Source: Sphingobium quisquiliarum P25
Lineage (GTDB): Bacteria; Pseudomonadota; Alphaproteobacteria; Sphingomonadales; Sphingomonadaceae
Direction of reading: 5' to 3'
Assembly (NCBI RefSeq): GCF_000445065.1
Contig: NZ_ATHO01000055.1
Coordinates: forward strand, 40,202 to 104,201
Length of the DNA: 64,000 nucleotides
The notes beneath the pieces are model-generated. The model was not told the origin of the DNA. It did not search any database and worked only from the letters and a program-made list of their open reading frames with translations. The translations under genes and the position numbers were made by a program. Shown in pieces: positions 47,452-57,197 of the stretch (position 1 is the first letter of the stretch; each line of letters opens with the position of its first letter).

Positions 47452-47513
47452 TTTATCCGGGTATATTGACTATAATTACCCGGATATTATAAATCATGCC
47501 GCAGGAGGACGGC

Positions 47514-48044
47514 ATGACGCGGACATACACGGTTTTTTCAGGAGATCTTTGGATTGCGACCGGCGATGAAGATGAAGTGCGCGCGGCCCTGCGCGCCATA
47601 GGAAATGACGCGCAAAACCTACTGCTGTTTGATGACGCTACTGGCCGTCAGGTCGATATCGATCTGCGTGGCGATGGTCAGGAACCATCACGAGGACGCG
47701 GCCGTCCTAAGTTGGGGGTGCAAGCACGCGAAGTGACATTGCTTCCGCGTCATTGGGAGTGGCTGGCCGCTCAGCCGGGGGGCGCATCGGCGGCGCTGCG
47801 GCGGCTGGTGGAGGATGCGCGTAAGGCACAGGAAGACGCACCCTCTCCACGCGCAGCCATGGATGCAGCCTATCACTTCCTGACCGGCATGGCGGGCGAT
47901 CGCCCCGGCTATGAGGATGCGATAAGGGCGCTCTATGCGCGGGACAGGCAGGGCTTTGCCAAGGCGGCAGAAGAATGGCCGTCCGCCATCCGTGATCATG
48001 GCGCTGCGCTGGCCGAGCCCGCCTTCGCTACTCCCAGGACATAG
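47514..48044 (+). CDS. DUF2239 family protein
   Basis: A 176-residue cytosolic protein. It has the family's LLLFDDATGRQVDIDLRGDG and RGRPKLGVQAREVTLLPRHW segments followed by AAQPGGASAALRRLVEDAR. GGAGG lies five bases before the ATG at 47514; the frame starts six codons earlier at 47496. The conserved cluster of basic residues suggests nucleic-acid or protein binding, but no function is established. Confidence 0.85.
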   Translation: MTRTYTVFSGDLWIATGDEDEVRAALRAIGNDAQNLLLFDDATGRQVDIDLRGDGQEPSRGRGRPKLGVQAREVTLLPRHWEWLAAQPGGASAALRRLVEDARKAQEDAPSPRAAMDAAYHFLTGMAGDRPGYEDAIRALYARDRQGFAKAAEEWPSAIRDHGAALAEPAFATPRT

Positions 48045-48052
48045 GGGTCGCT

Positions 48053-48937
48053 TCATGCGCGGGCCATTGCGGCTACCTTCATGCCCTGGCGCATGGAACG
48101 GTCGCCGGAGACTTCCTGCGAGGTCCAACCTTGCGTTTGGCGGCGATAGGCGACGTGGTGGCCGCGCTGGAAGCCTGCACCGTCCCAGACCACGACCTGT
48201 AATTCGATCTCATCATTGTGATGGACGTGCAACCAGTTGAAGCTCTGCGGTTCGGCATTGCGCAGCCGTGTCGAGGTGGCGGTGCCTGCCTGGATCACGA
48301 GAGCGCCGCCCGCGTCCGCCACCATCTTTTGCGCGGCTTCGGCATAGGTGCGGTGGAAATGCCCGGCAAGAGCGATGTGGATGCCCGCCTGGCGCGCAGC
48401 CGCGACGGCATCCTCATGCCGCCCAACCGCTTCGCTGAGTTCCCCGCCCTTGCCAATCGGCATGGCGAAGAGCGGATGGTGCGTCACCAAAATGCGCGTC
48501 TTTTCCGTTGCGACCGCAGCGAAACGTTCACGTAGCAGGCGCATCTGTTCATGGTTAATGCGGCCATCCTTGATCGTCAGCGACCGGGCCGTGTTGATCC
48601 CCAGGATGGCGACTTCCGCATCCTCATACCAGGGGCACAGATCATTGCTGATGTAGCGTTTGTAGCGGCGCAGCGGCGCAGCGAACCGCCGGATCACGTC
48701 ATAGAGCGGCACGTCATGGTTGCCGGGAATGACCAGCAGCCGCATGCCAGCGGCCCGTAGCCGGTTGAGCCAGGCGGATGCATCCCTGAATTGTTGCAGG
48801 CGCGCGCGCTGGGTCAGGTCGCCGCTGATGATGACAAGATCGGGTTGCGCTTGTTGGAGCCATGCTTCGGCGGCGGATACGACCTTGGGATCATGCGCGC
48901 CGAAATGTATGTCGGACAGGTGAGCGATGCGAGCCAT
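48053..48937 (-). CDS. Metallophosphoesterase
   Basis: A 294-residue calcineurin-fold phosphoesterase. It has the metal motifs HLSDIHFGAHD, IISGDLTQ, VIPGNHDVPL and the HxH sites in VTHHPLF and LAGHFHRTY. These bind two metals. The substrate may be a cyclic nucleotide, a nucleic acid or a phospholipid headgroup. The ATG at 48937 sits just after GGAAGGGG. It is divergent from the lipid-kinase gene at 49011. Confidence 0.9.
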   Translation of the reverse strand: MARIAHLSDIHFGAHDPKVVSAAEAWLQQAQPDLVIISGDLTQRARLQQFRDASAWLNRLRAAGMRLLVIPGNHDVPLYDVIRRFAAPLRRYKRYISNDLCPWYEDAEVAILGINTARSLTIKDGRINHEQMRLLRERFAAVATEKTRILVTHHPLFAMPIGKGGELSEAVGRHEDAVAAARQAGIHIALAGHFHRTYAEAAQKMVADAGGALVIQAGTATSTRLRNAEPQSFNWLHVHHNDEIELQVVVWDGAGFQRGHHVAYRRQTQGWTSQEVSGDRSMRQGMKVAAMARA

Positions 48938-49010
48938 CCCCTTCCAACGAGCGCATGCGCGATATTGTTTCGCATTGGACCCGGCGCGCCGCTGGCGAGT
49001 TGTTGAGGCC

Positions 49011-49901
49011 ATGGAAAATAGGTCCTTGCCGCAGCAGGCGGCCCTTGTCGTCAATGTGCACAGCCGCAGGGGCGAGGCGCTTTTCGAAGAGGCGAAGCAG
49101 AAGCTGGAAGCCGCTGGCGTCAGGCTGGTCAAGGCGCATGCCGTGTCCGATCCTGCCCGATTGCCGGGAACAGTGCGGCAAGTGGTGGAGGAAGGCGCGC
49201 CGATGGTCATTGTCGGCGGGGGCGACGGGTCCCTGTCCGGCACGGTCGATGAACTGGTCGGCAAGGAGTGCGTGTTTGGCGTGCTGCCTTTGGGGACGGC
49301 GAACAGCTTCGCCAGGACGCTCGGCATTCCTCTGGACCTGGACGGCGCGATCGACGTCATTGCAACTGGCAGACGGCGGCGGATTGATCTTGGCATGATC
49401 GATCGCGACTATTTCGTGAACGCGGCCTCGCTCGGCCTGTCACCGATGATCGGGCAGACCGTGCCCGCTAAACTGAAACGCTATCTGGGACGCGTGGGAT
49501 ATCTGGTCTGGGCCGTCAAATGCTCCGTCAGCTTTCGTGCCTTTCGCCTGACCATCGACGATGGTGCGCAGCAAAGGCGCATGTGGTCGACGGAGGTCAG
49601 GATTCTCAACGGCCCCTATCATGGCGGCGTCGAACTGTCGGAGCGGGCCGATGTCGACAGCGGTGAACTGGTGATCCAGGCAGTCGTCGGGCGGAGCCAT
49701 GCACGGCTGGCGTGGGACTGGTATTCCAAATTCTTCAAGCTGCGCGATCGCGATGCCCATACTGAGGAGTTTCGCGGCAAATCCTTCCGCATTGAAACGC
49801 ATCCGCGCCAGCGTATCTCGATCGACGGGGAAGTCGTGGCGGCCACCCCCGCGACGGCGAAGGTGGCGCCGGGGGCTATCGACGTGGCGGTGCCGCGCTG
49901 A
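49011..49901 (+). CDS. Diacylglycerol-kinase-fold lipid kinase (copy 1)
   Basis: A 296-residue protein. It has the catalytic glycine motif MVIVGGGDGSLSGTVDEL, GVLPLGTANSFARTLGIPLD, and the closing SIDGEVVAATPATAKV. It is a DAGK/ceramide-kinase or YegS-like lipid kinase that uses ATP to phosphorylate a lipid. The ATG at 49011 is chosen over the long upstream frame at 48927. The specific lipid is not predictable. Confidence 0.88.
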   Translation: MENRSLPQQAALVVNVHSRRGEALFEEAKQKLEAAGVRLVKAHAVSDPARLPGTVRQVVEEGAPMVIVGGGDGSLSGTVDELVGKECVFGVLPLGTANSFARTLGIPLDLDGAIDVIATGRRRRIDLGMIDRDYFVNAASLGLSPMIGQTVPAKLKRYLGRVGYLVWAVKCSVSFRAFRLTIDDGAQQRRMWSTEVRILNGPYHGGVELSERADVDSGELVIQAVVGRSHARLAWDWYSKFFKLRDRDAHTEEFRGKSFRIETHPRQRISIDGEVVAATPATAKVAPGAIDVAVPR

Positions 49902-49913
49902 CGGGCGCTGCGA

Positions 49914-51071
49914 TCAGAGGTCCTTTTCGTAGATCTGGTAGATCTTGTTCACCTTGCTTTCGATCGCGTCGGCGATGGCGTTCATGCCCTGATTGTCGTC
50001 AAGCACCCAGCCGATCTCGCCCCGTGTCGCGCCATAATGAGTGGTCGCGGCGCGCCGGATATATTCGATCATCATGAAGGCGAGCTGGCTGGCGAGGCGG
50101 GACGCCTGGAGCCGCTGAACCACGCCCATCAGCGGCACGCGCATGGTACGGACCTGGGGCTTGCGCAGCCACCAGAGCAGCTTCGCCCAGCCGAAGGGGA
50201 ACAGCGATCCATTGAGCGGCGCGGTCGCTTCGTTTAGGTCGGGCAGGGTCATCATGAAGGCGACTGGTTCGCCCTCCAGCTCGGCGATCATGATGAGGTC
50301 GTTGAAGACGATCGGTTTCAACTGCTTGCCGAAATGCGCCACTTCCTCGTCGGTGATCGGGACAAAACCCCAATTGCGGCCCCATGCGTCGTTCAGAATG
50401 GCGAGGATGATGGCCGCCTCTTCATCGAACTTGCTCTTGTCGACCTTGCGGACGCGGATACGATCGCTCTTTTCACCGGAAGCGACAATCCGCTGGATCA
50501 GCGGAGGAAAGGGCTTGGTGATGTCCAGCTCATAGGTTTTGAGCTGCTTGACCGGCTGATATCCGGCCCCTTCGATCATTGGCTGATAGCTGGGCTTGGC
50601 ATGGCCCATCATCACCGTCGGCCTGTGGTCAAAGCCCTGGATGAGCAGGCCCGGTTCTTCCCAGATCGACAGAGATATCGGTCCCAGGACCCGTGACATG
50701 CCCTTTGCGCGAAGCCAGCCTTCCGCGGCTTCGATCAGCGCGGCACCGATTTCGGCGTCCTCCGCTTCGAACAGGCCGAAATTGCCGGTGCCTGGCCCCA
50801 TGCCCTGTTCCGCTGGCTGGCTGAGCGCCAGATGATCGATATGTGCCGACACGCGTCCCACCACTTGGCCGTTGCGGCGGGCGAGGAAATATTGCGCTTC
50901 GGCATGACCGAAGAACGGGTTTTTCCCAGGGGTGATCAGGGCATACACCTCACTCTTCAACGGCGGTGCCCAATGGGGATCGCCCGCATAGAGACGCCAG
51001 GGAAGATCGACAAAGGCCTTGCGATCGGCCTTGGAAGCGATGGGAGTAATCACCAGATCGGAATGGGCCAC
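49914..51071 (-). CDS. GNAT-like acetyltransferase (long form)
   Basis: A 385-residue cytosolic protein that starts with GTG at 51071. The N-terminal half is GNAT-like, with NGQVVGRVSAHIDHLALS and GFDHRPTVMMGHAKPSYQP. The C-terminal half has EGEPVAFMMTLPDLNEA, a second core strand and a GWVLDDNQGMNAIADAIES tail. This is a two-domain N-acetyl- or N-acyltransferase without a known substrate. It lies between a lipid kinase and a fatty acid desaturase, which may indicate a lipid role. Confidence 0.75.
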   Translation of the reverse strand: MAHSDLVITPIASKADRKAFVDLPWRLYAGDPHWAPPLKSEVYALITPGKNPFFGHAEAQYFLARRNGQVVGRVSAHIDHLALSQPAEQGMGPGTGNFGLFEAEDAEIGAALIEAAEGWLRAKGMSRVLGPISLSIWEEPGLLIQGFDHRPTVMMGHAKPSYQPMIEGAGYQPVKQLKTYELDITKPFPPLIQRIVASGEKSDRIRVRKVDKSKFDEEAAIILAILNDAWGRNWGFVPITDEEVAHFGKQLKPIVFNDLIMIAELEGEPVAFMMTLPDLNEATAPLNGSLFPFGWAKLLWWLRKPQVRTMRVPLMGVVQRLQASRLASQLAFMMIEYIRRAATTHYGATRGEIGWVLDDNQGMNAIADAIESKVNKIYQIYEKDL

Positions 51072-51201
51072 GGCTGAGCTTTCGCTAAGAGATGGGAGCA
51101 GTTCGGCGCTTGGCCCGCGATTGTCAATCGGGCTTTCACAAAGGCGAAAACGTCATCTTGCTGCCACGATCTAAGCGCAATTCCTGGTTAGGAGCGCATG
51201 C

Positions 51202-52269
51202 ATGACTGTGCATGACCCGATCTTTGCGAGCGCTCCGGTGAATCGTAAGGCGATCCCCGACGATGCCGCGATGCTGCGCGCCGCCGCAGACCTGACGCGC
51301 GAATATTCGGTGGCGAATCCGGCGATCTATTGGCCGGACATGCTGGCTTCGGCACTGCTGGGATATGCCGCGCTGGCTACTGCCATCATGGTGGACAGCG
51401 TTCCCCTGGCCCTGTTGAGCGGGTTGGTGGCGATGCTGGCGCTCTACCGCGCGGCCAGCTTCATTCACGAGCTGACCCATATCCGCAAGGGCGCGCTGCC
51501 AGGCTTCCGGCTGGGCTGGAATCTGCTGGTGGGCATTCCGCTGATGATTCCCTCCTTCCTCTATGAAGGGGTGCATACGCAGCATCATGCGCGCACCCGC
51601 TATGGCACGGCGGACGACCCGGAATATCTGCCGCTGGCTTTGATGAAGCCGTGGTCATTGCCGCTGTTCATCATCGTAGCCTCGCTCGCGCCCATCGGCC
51701 TGATCCTGCGTTTTGCCGTTTTGACCCCGCTGGGCCTCGTTCTGCCATCGTTGCGGCGGTTGGTGCGGGAGAAATATTCGGCGCTGTCGATCAATCCCGC
51801 CTATCGCCGCCGCGCGCCGGAAGGCGAGTTCCGCCGGCAATGGCTCTGGCAGGAAGCGGGCGCTTGCCTGTTCGCGATCGCGCTGGTGACCAGCCCGGCG
51901 GTTCTCGGATGGAAGCCGCTGCTCGTCTATATGGCCGTGCATTCAGGCATGACCGTCATCAACCAGCTGCGCACCCTTGTCGCGCATCTGTGGGAAAATG
52001 AAGGCGAGGCGATGACAGTGACAGCCCAATATCTCGACTCCGTCAACGTTCCGCCTCCATCGCCCTTCGCCGCCCTCTGGGCTCCGGTAGGGCTGCGCTA
52101 TCACGCGCTCCATCATCTGCTGCCCAGCGTGCCCTATCATGCCTTGGGCAAGGCGCATGCCCGGCTGATTGCGACGCTGGGCACGGAATCACCTTATCAT
52201 CGGGGCAATTATGCCGGCATGTGGCCGCTGGTGGGGAAGATCGCGCGCAGCACGATGGTGAAGCGCTAA
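51202..52269 (+). CDS. Membrane fatty acid desaturase
   Basis: A 355-residue integral membrane di-iron desaturase. The three histidine boxes are HELTH (about 90-94), HTQHH with HARTRYG (about 124-130), and HALHHLLPSVPYH (about 300-312). Membrane helices surround them (LLGYAALATAIMVDSVPL). It introduces double bonds in acyl chains, probably of phospholipids. AGGAG lies seven bases before the ATG. It is divergent from the GNAT gene. Confidence 0.88.
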   Translation: MTVHDPIFASAPVNRKAIPDDAAMLRAAADLTREYSVANPAIYWPDMLASALLGYAALATAIMVDSVPLALLSGLVAMLALYRAASFIHELTHIRKGALPGFRLGWNLLVGIPLMIPSFLYEGVHTQHHARTRYGTADDPEYLPLALMKPWSLPLFIIVASLAPIGLILRFAVLTPLGLVLPSLRRLVREKYSALSINPAYRRRAPEGEFRRQWLWQEAGACLFAIALVTSPAVLGWKPLLVYMAVHSGMTVINQLRTLVAHLWENEGEAMTVTAQYLDSVNVPPPSPFAALWAPVGLRYHALHHLLPSVPYHALGKAHARLIATLGTESPYHRGNYAGMWPLVGKIARSTMVKR

Positions 52270-52306
52270 GGCAGGATGCGGCGCGCCCCTGGCCTGGGGC
52301 AGGCGC

Positions 52307-53407
52307 TCATTCCTCAGTGCGGAACAGGACGGTTTCACCCAGCAGCAGGAACAGGAAGAAGGGCGCCCAGGCGGCAAGGAAGGGCGGGTAAGCGCCAAGA
52401 TTGCCCATGGCGAGCGAGAAATTATCCGCCACGAAATAGGCAAAGCCAAGCGCCATTCCCATGACCGCGCGGACAAACAGCTGGCCGGAACGCGCGAGTC
52501 CGAAGGCAGCGACCGATCCCAAAATCGGCATCAGCAGTGCCGACAACGGCCCCGACACCTTGTGCCACAGACTTCCTTCCAGTTCCGCCGTTGGCCTGCC
52601 TGCATCGCGCAGGTCCGTAATGGCGTCGCGCAATTCGCTGAAAGTCATGGCATCGGGATCGACCTTGGCCAGCGTGAACTGATCCGGCCGTATGTCGCGC
52701 CCGAAGCGGACGGTGCCGACCTGCCGTTCGGTGCCGCGTGCGACGTCGAACTGGCGCGCGTCCTCCAGCACCCAGCTTTTCGTCGCGGCGTCATAATGGC
52801 CCCTGGGAGCCTGGATGATGGTGACGAGGCTGTTGTTCACGCGGTTGAAGATCTCGACCTTCCGCAACTGAACGGCGGTGCCGCGCCCCGCGACGATGGC
52901 GGCCGTCACCAGATTGTTGCCCTCCCGCACCCAGGGACTGGTTTTTATCCCGCTGTCGCGCGGCAGGGGTCCATAATCTACCGCCTGCCACGCGCTGAGC
53001 CGGGCAGTGGAGCGCGCCACGATCCTTTCATTGAAGGCGAAGCTGATGAGCGCCACAACCAGCGCCGATGCGATCAGCGGCGCCAATATCTGATGCGCTG
53101 ACAGGCCAGCCGCCTTCATCGAGATGATCTCGCTATTCTGGTTGAGGCTTGCGAGCATGATCAGCGTGCCGAGCAGCACTGAGAAGGGCAGGAACCGGGC
53201 AATGATCTGCGGCATGCGCAGGCCTACATAATGCCACAGTTGCGCGTCGCCATTGCCCGCATATGCGAGGATATCACCGGATTCGCCCAGCAGGTCGAGC
53301 GTCTGAAGAACGACAACGAGCAGCGCCAGCACCGCGAATGTGCGGGTGAAGAACAGGCGCGCCATGTACCAGCTAAGCTGGCGGGAGGGGAAAAAGTCGA
53401 ACTGCAT
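52307..53407 (-). CDS. lptG: Lipopolysaccharide export permease LptG
   Basis: A 366-residue inner-membrane protein of the LptFG pair that lifts LPS to the periplasm. It has the YjgP/YjgQ fold: six helices around a periplasmic beta-jellyroll domain (RKVEIFNRVNNSLVTIIQAP). The N terminus LSWYMARLFFTRTFAVLALL and the C-terminal FVADNFSLAMGNLG are typical. It starts four bases after the lptF stop. Confidence 0.9.
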   Translation of the reverse strand: MQFDFFPSRQLSWYMARLFFTRTFAVLALLVVVLQTLDLLGESGDILAYAGNGDAQLWHYVGLRMPQIIARFLPFSVLLGTLIMLASLNQNSEIISMKAAGLSAHQILAPLIASALVVALISFAFNERIVARSTARLSAWQAVDYGPLPRDSGIKTSPWVREGNNLVTAAIVAGRGTAVQLRKVEIFNRVNNSLVTIIQAPRGHYDAATKSWVLEDARQFDVARGTERQVGTVRFGRDIRPDQFTLAKVDPDAMTFSELRDAITDLRDAGRPTAELEGSLWHKVSGPLSALLMPILGSVAAFGLARSGQLFVRAVMGMALGFAYFVADNFSLAMGNLGAYPPFLAAWAPFFLFLLLGETVLFRTEE

Positions 53408-53411
53408 GATG

Positions 53412-54632
53412 TCAGCTTATCCCTTCCGCTGCGAGATCGGGCTTTTTGCGCCGTCGCCCCAGGCGCAGCAGCTTGCCCACCTGCTTGCCAAGCTTGGCGA
53501 AGGCATATTCCAGCGCGCCGATCGGCTGTCCGCCAGGGCGATGGGCAACGACATGATACATCCACAGGATCAGGGCAGCGGTGGCCAGGAACGGCGTCCA
53601 TAAAGCTATGATCGGATCGATCCGGCCAAGAGCGCCGATGCTCTGCCCATATTCGTTGATCTTGTGATAGGTGACGATGAAGACGATCGACAGGAACACG
53701 CCCAGCGCCGAGGTCGATCGCTTGGGCGGAATCGCGAAGGCGAGCGCTGCGAGCGGCAGCAGAAGCATCATCGCCACTTCCACCATGCGGAAGTGAAAAT
53801 TGGCGCGTATCTCGTTGCGCAGCTTGGGCTTGACCGAAGGATCGCGGCCCATGACCGCCAGTTCGATGATCGTCTTCTCCCGGTCGACATTGCGTCCCCG
53901 GAACCGCTCGATCTGCGGCAGGTCGATGGGAAGGTCGTGGCTGGAGAAAGACAATATGCGCGGCGATTTATATTTGGGCGCGTCGTTCACCAGCACGCCG
54001 TCGCGCAGGCGGAAGATGATGGTGTCGGGATCGTCGGTGGCAAGGAAGCTGCCTTGCGCAGCCGTGACGGCGACGGTCTGCCCATCCTTCCCCACGGCGC
54101 GCACGAATATGCCTTGCAAATTGCGCCCGCCCTCCAGGCTGCGCTCGATTCGCAAGGTCATCCGCTTGCCCAGACTCGTGAACTCGCCGACCTTGATCGA
54201 TGCGCCAAGCGCGCCTGAACGCAGTTCGAAACGCAGTGCTTCATAGGCATGGCGGGATAGCGGCTGGACGAAGCCGACGATGCCGAAATTGAGCAATGCC
54301 AGCGCGATTGCATACATATAGGGCACGCGCAGCAGGCGGCCGTAAGACAGGCCCACCGCACGCATCACATCCAGTTCGGAAGAGAGGGCCAGCTTGCGGA
54401 AGGCGAGCAGAATGCCCAGCATCAGCCCGATCGGGATACCCAGCGACAGATATTCGGGCATCATATTGGCCAGCATCCGCCATACGACGCTGACCGGCCC
54501 ACCCTCTGCCGCCACGAAGTCGAAAAGACTGAGCATCTTGTCGAGTACGAGCAGCATCGCGGAGATCACCAGCGTGCCGAGCATGGGCAGGGCGATCAGC
54601 CGGGCCAGATATCGATCAATGGCGGTCAGCAT
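53412..54632 (-). CDS. lptF: Lipopolysaccharide export permease LptF
   Basis: A 406-residue protein of the same YjgP/YjgQ fold, the first gene of the pair. The N-terminal helices are MLTAIDRYLARLIALPMLGT and SVVWRMLANMMPEYLSLGIP; the jellyroll domain has LQGIFVRAVGKDGQTVAVTA. LptF with LptG and the LptB ATPase (not in the window) form the LPS extractor. The lptF-lptG order is conserved. Confidence 0.9.
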   Translation of the reverse strand: MLTAIDRYLARLIALPMLGTLVISAMLLVLDKMLSLFDFVAAEGGPVSVVWRMLANMMPEYLSLGIPIGLMLGILLAFRKLALSSELDVMRAVGLSYGRLLRVPYMYAIALALLNFGIVGFVQPLSRHAYEALRFELRSGALGASIKVGEFTSLGKRMTLRIERSLEGGRNLQGIFVRAVGKDGQTVAVTAAQGSFLATDDPDTIIFRLRDGVLVNDAPKYKSPRILSFSSHDLPIDLPQIERFRGRNVDREKTIIELAVMGRDPSVKPKLRNEIRANFHFRMVEVAMMLLLPLAALAFAIPPKRSTSALGVFLSIVFIVTYHKINEYGQSIGALGRIDPIIALWTPFLATAALILWMYHVVAHRPGGQPIGALEYAFAKLGKQVGKLLRLGRRRKKPDLAAEGIS

Positions 54633-54765
54633 TCTCTATGTGGTCGTCCCATCACCATGATTTGGCCGCAAACCCACCCCATAGCGGAATCACGGAAAGA
54701 AGTTTGCGGGGCGAACAGGGGCTCGCCGTCCGGTTCATTGGGCGGCTATAGCTTCACGGAGTTGG

Positions 54766-55257
54766 ATGGTCATGTTCAAAGTTTCGGTGGGTCTCTTGCC
54801 GGTGGCGCTGCTCACCGCCACCCCCGCAATGGCCCATGGACAGGAAATCAGCAACGACCTCGACCGCTGCGGCGCTTCGGCCACGGGGCCGGCGGTGCTG
54901 GTGGACGTCCGGGGATTCGCTGCGCCAACGGGCAAGGTGCGTCTGCAAACCTACCCCGCCACCAAAAGCGCCTGGCTGGCAAAGGGCGCCTGGCTGAACC
55001 GCATCGACACGGCAGTGCGGCCCAGCAATGGGGCCATGCGCTTCTGCATGCCGGTGCCTGAGCCCGGCCGCTACGCCATTGCCGTCCGCCATGACCGCAA
55101 CGGCAATGGCAAGACGGAGATTTCGCGCGACGGCGGCGGCTTTTCCAACAATCCGTCCATCAGCATCTTCAACCTGGGCAAGCCTTCGGTCGAGAAGGCC
55201 GCGATTCAGGTTGGTCCGGGTGTGACGCGGATCACCATCAACCTTCAATATATGTGA
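54766..55257 (+). CDS. DUF2141 secreted protein
   Basis: A 163-residue protein with a signal peptide (PVALLTATPAMA) and one DUF2141 beta-domain: VRFxxPxP-like EPGRYAIAVRHDRNGNGKTE, FSNNPSISIFNLGKPSVE. The domain is common in periplasmic proteins of unknown role. ACGGAG lies four bases before the first of two ATG codons. It is followed at once by the second lipid-kinase gene (six-base gap), so the two are probably cotranscribed. Confidence 0.82.
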   Translation: MVMFKVSVGLLPVALLTATPAMAHGQEISNDLDRCGASATGPAVLVDVRGFAAPTGKVRLQTYPATKSAWLAKGAWLNRIDTAVRPSNGAMRFCMPVPEPGRYAIAVRHDRNGNGKTEISRDGGGFSNNPSISIFNLGKPSVEKAAIQVGPGVTRITINLQYM

Positions 55258-55263
55258 TCCCAG

Positions 55264-56232
55264 ATGGTCCACGTCGCGCTCCTGTCCAATCCCAAATCCA
55301 CGGGCAACCGGCAGAGCCTGCCGCGCGTGCGCAGTTACTGCGCCAGCAATCCCGACATCTTCCATTATGAGGTGGAGCATGTCGACCAGATCGGCCGGGC
55401 GTTGCAGACCATCGCGCGCGTCGATCCGGTGGTCATCGTCATCAATGGCGGGGACGGCACTGTTCAGGCCGCGCTGACCGAACTATATCAGGGTGAGCAT
55501 TTCAAGGGCCGGGTGCCGCCGATCGCCGTGCTGCCCAATGGCAAGACCAACCTGATCGCGCTCGATCTCGGCATCCACGGCGATCCTATCAAAGCGCTGG
55601 AAAGGATCGTTCAGATCGCCAAGGCGGGCGTTGACGACCATGTCGTTGCGCGAGAATTGATCGCTCTTTCGGATGGCGGTGCCGATACGCGGCCGGTGCT
55701 GGGCATGTTTCTGGGCGGGGCAGGCCTTGCCGATTACATGCTCTATTGCCGCAACCGCATCTATCCGTTGGGACTGTCCAATGGCCTTAGCCATTTCCTG
55801 ACGGTGCTAGCAGTGCTGGCGTCGCTAATCTTCGGGATCAAGGCGCACTTCCTGCCGCAATCCAGCCATCCGGTGCGCATTTCTCTGATCCGTGACGGTC
55901 AACTTGCGGGGCGATTCGCGGTACTGATCGTAACGACGCTGGAACGGCTGCTGCTGGGCGTGCAGCCGGGCGACAGCCGGCGCGGCAATATGAAGCTGAT
56001 GGCTGTCGATCAGAGCCTTTCCGCCTTGCTGCGCCTGGCCTGGGCCAGCGTGACCCGCCGGGTGGGCAAGGCGAAGATGCAGGGCATCCACCTTGAGCAG
56101 GGCGATATCATCCGTATCGAGGGCGAGCATAGTAGCGTCATCCTGGACGGCGAGCTGTTCGAAGCGTCGGAAGGCAAGCCCATCGTGCTGCGCTCCACCG
56201 AGCCTGTGCCATTTCTCCGGCTCGCTGCTTAA
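55264..56232 (+). CDS. Diacylglycerol-kinase-fold lipid kinase (copy 2)
   Basis: A 322-residue protein. It has SNPKSTGNRQSLPRVRSYCA, the glycine motif VIVINGGDGTVQAALTELY, and PPIAVLPNGKTNLIALDLG, where the usual GTxNDFAR pattern is replaced by GKTNLIAL. A central hydrophobic stretch (LTVLAVLASLIFGI) could be membrane-associated. The differences from copy 1 suggest a different substrate. A ceramide kinase is one option in an organism that makes sphingolipids, but this is untested. Confidence 0.85.
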   Translation: MVHVALLSNPKSTGNRQSLPRVRSYCASNPDIFHYEVEHVDQIGRALQTIARVDPVVIVINGGDGTVQAALTELYQGEHFKGRVPPIAVLPNGKTNLIALDLGIHGDPIKALERIVQIAKAGVDDHVVARELIALSDGGADTRPVLGMFLGGAGLADYMLYCRNRIYPLGLSNGLSHFLTVLAVLASLIFGIKAHFLPQSSHPVRISLIRDGQLAGRFAVLIVTTLERLLLGVQPGDSRRGNMKLMAVDQSLSALLRLAWASVTRRVGKAKMQGIHLEQGDIIRIEGEHSSVILDGELFEASEGKPIVLRSTEPVPFLRLAA

Positions 56233-56304
56233 CCCCGTTCAGAAGGGGAGGGGGACCGCCTGAGGTAGTGGAAGGGAACATGGGCAACGCCGGTTCCTTC
56301 TCCC

Positions 56305-57153
56305 TCATTCCTTCCGTTTAAGCGCTTCCGCCAACGAAACCGTCGCGCTGCCGCGCCGGGCGGGCTTCGCCTGGCTTGGATGCGGTTTCCAGCCGCTAAG
56401 GTACAGGATCGCCATCTGCTCGGCCGTGCGCCCATCGGGATCGGCAGCGGCCGCAAACTGCCCGGCCGCCCCGATCAACGCTTCGCGCCGCAAGGCAGGC
56501 GGCCGCGAGGTCAGGACATTGCCTGCCCCCATGCCGCGCAGATCCTGCATCAGCCGCACTATGTCGCCATAGCGCACGGAGATCGTTTCGCTGTCTGCGA
56601 CCGGCATGGCGAAACCGGCGCGGCTGAGCAGATCCCCAGCGGCGCGCACATCGACCTGGGGGTGGATATGCTGTCCGGGGCGGTCGCCTTCCCCCGCCAT
56701 CAAGGCGGCGCGCAGGCGGGGCAGGGTGCCAGCGCCGGTGAATGCCGCCAGCATCAGACCGTCCGGCCGCAGGACGCGGCGTATCAGGATCAACGCGCCG
56801 GGGAGATCATTGACGCTGTCGAGTGTTCCACAGGCGACCACCAGATCGAAACTATCGTCGGCGAAGGGCAGGGCATCTTCATCCACCTGTACGCCGCCCT
56901 GCCGCCTTGCCGCCGCAAAGCCAGGATCGGCGCAGACGACTCGCTTGCCCATGGCTTCCAGAGCGGTCCGGCCGCTGTCGTCCGGGCATCCAATCAGCAG
57001 CACTTCGGAGAAATCGCGCTTCACATCCGCAAGCCTGTCGAGCAGTTCGTCCAGCATCGTGCGATAGAGAAAGTCATGACCGGCGAACCGGCCCATCATC
57101 CGGTCCCGCCGTTTGGCTCTCAAGGCGCGGTCGAAGATGTCGGGCTGGGTCAT
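56305..57153 (-). CDS. Class I SAM methyltransferase (BioC/NDUFAF5-like)
   Basis: A 282-residue methyltransferase. It has RMMGRFAGHDFLYRTMLDELLDR early, motif I as VLLIGCPDDSGRTAL, then DALPFADDSFDLVVACGTL and LIRRVLRPDGLMLAAFTGAG. The layout matches alphaproteobacterial proteins related to NDUFAF5, an assembly factor of complex I. The ATG at 57153 is used. It is divergent from comF, an arrangement frequent in this class. Confidence 0.85.
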   Translation of the reverse strand: MTQPDIFDRALRAKRRDRMMGRFAGHDFLYRTMLDELLDRLADVKRDFSEVLLIGCPDDSGRTALEAMGKRVVCADPGFAAARRQGGVQVDEDALPFADDSFDLVVACGTLDSVNDLPGALILIRRVLRPDGLMLAAFTGAGTLPRLRAALMAGEGDRPGQHIHPQVDVRAAGDLLSRAGFAMPVADSETISVRYGDIVRLMQDLRGMGAGNVLTSRPPALRREALIGAAGQFAAAADPDGRTAEQMAILYLSGWKPHPSQAKPARRGSATVSLAEALKRKE

Positions 57154-57197
57154 GGCGGGCCTTGTGCATCGGCGGAGGAGCGGGAACAAGGGAGATC

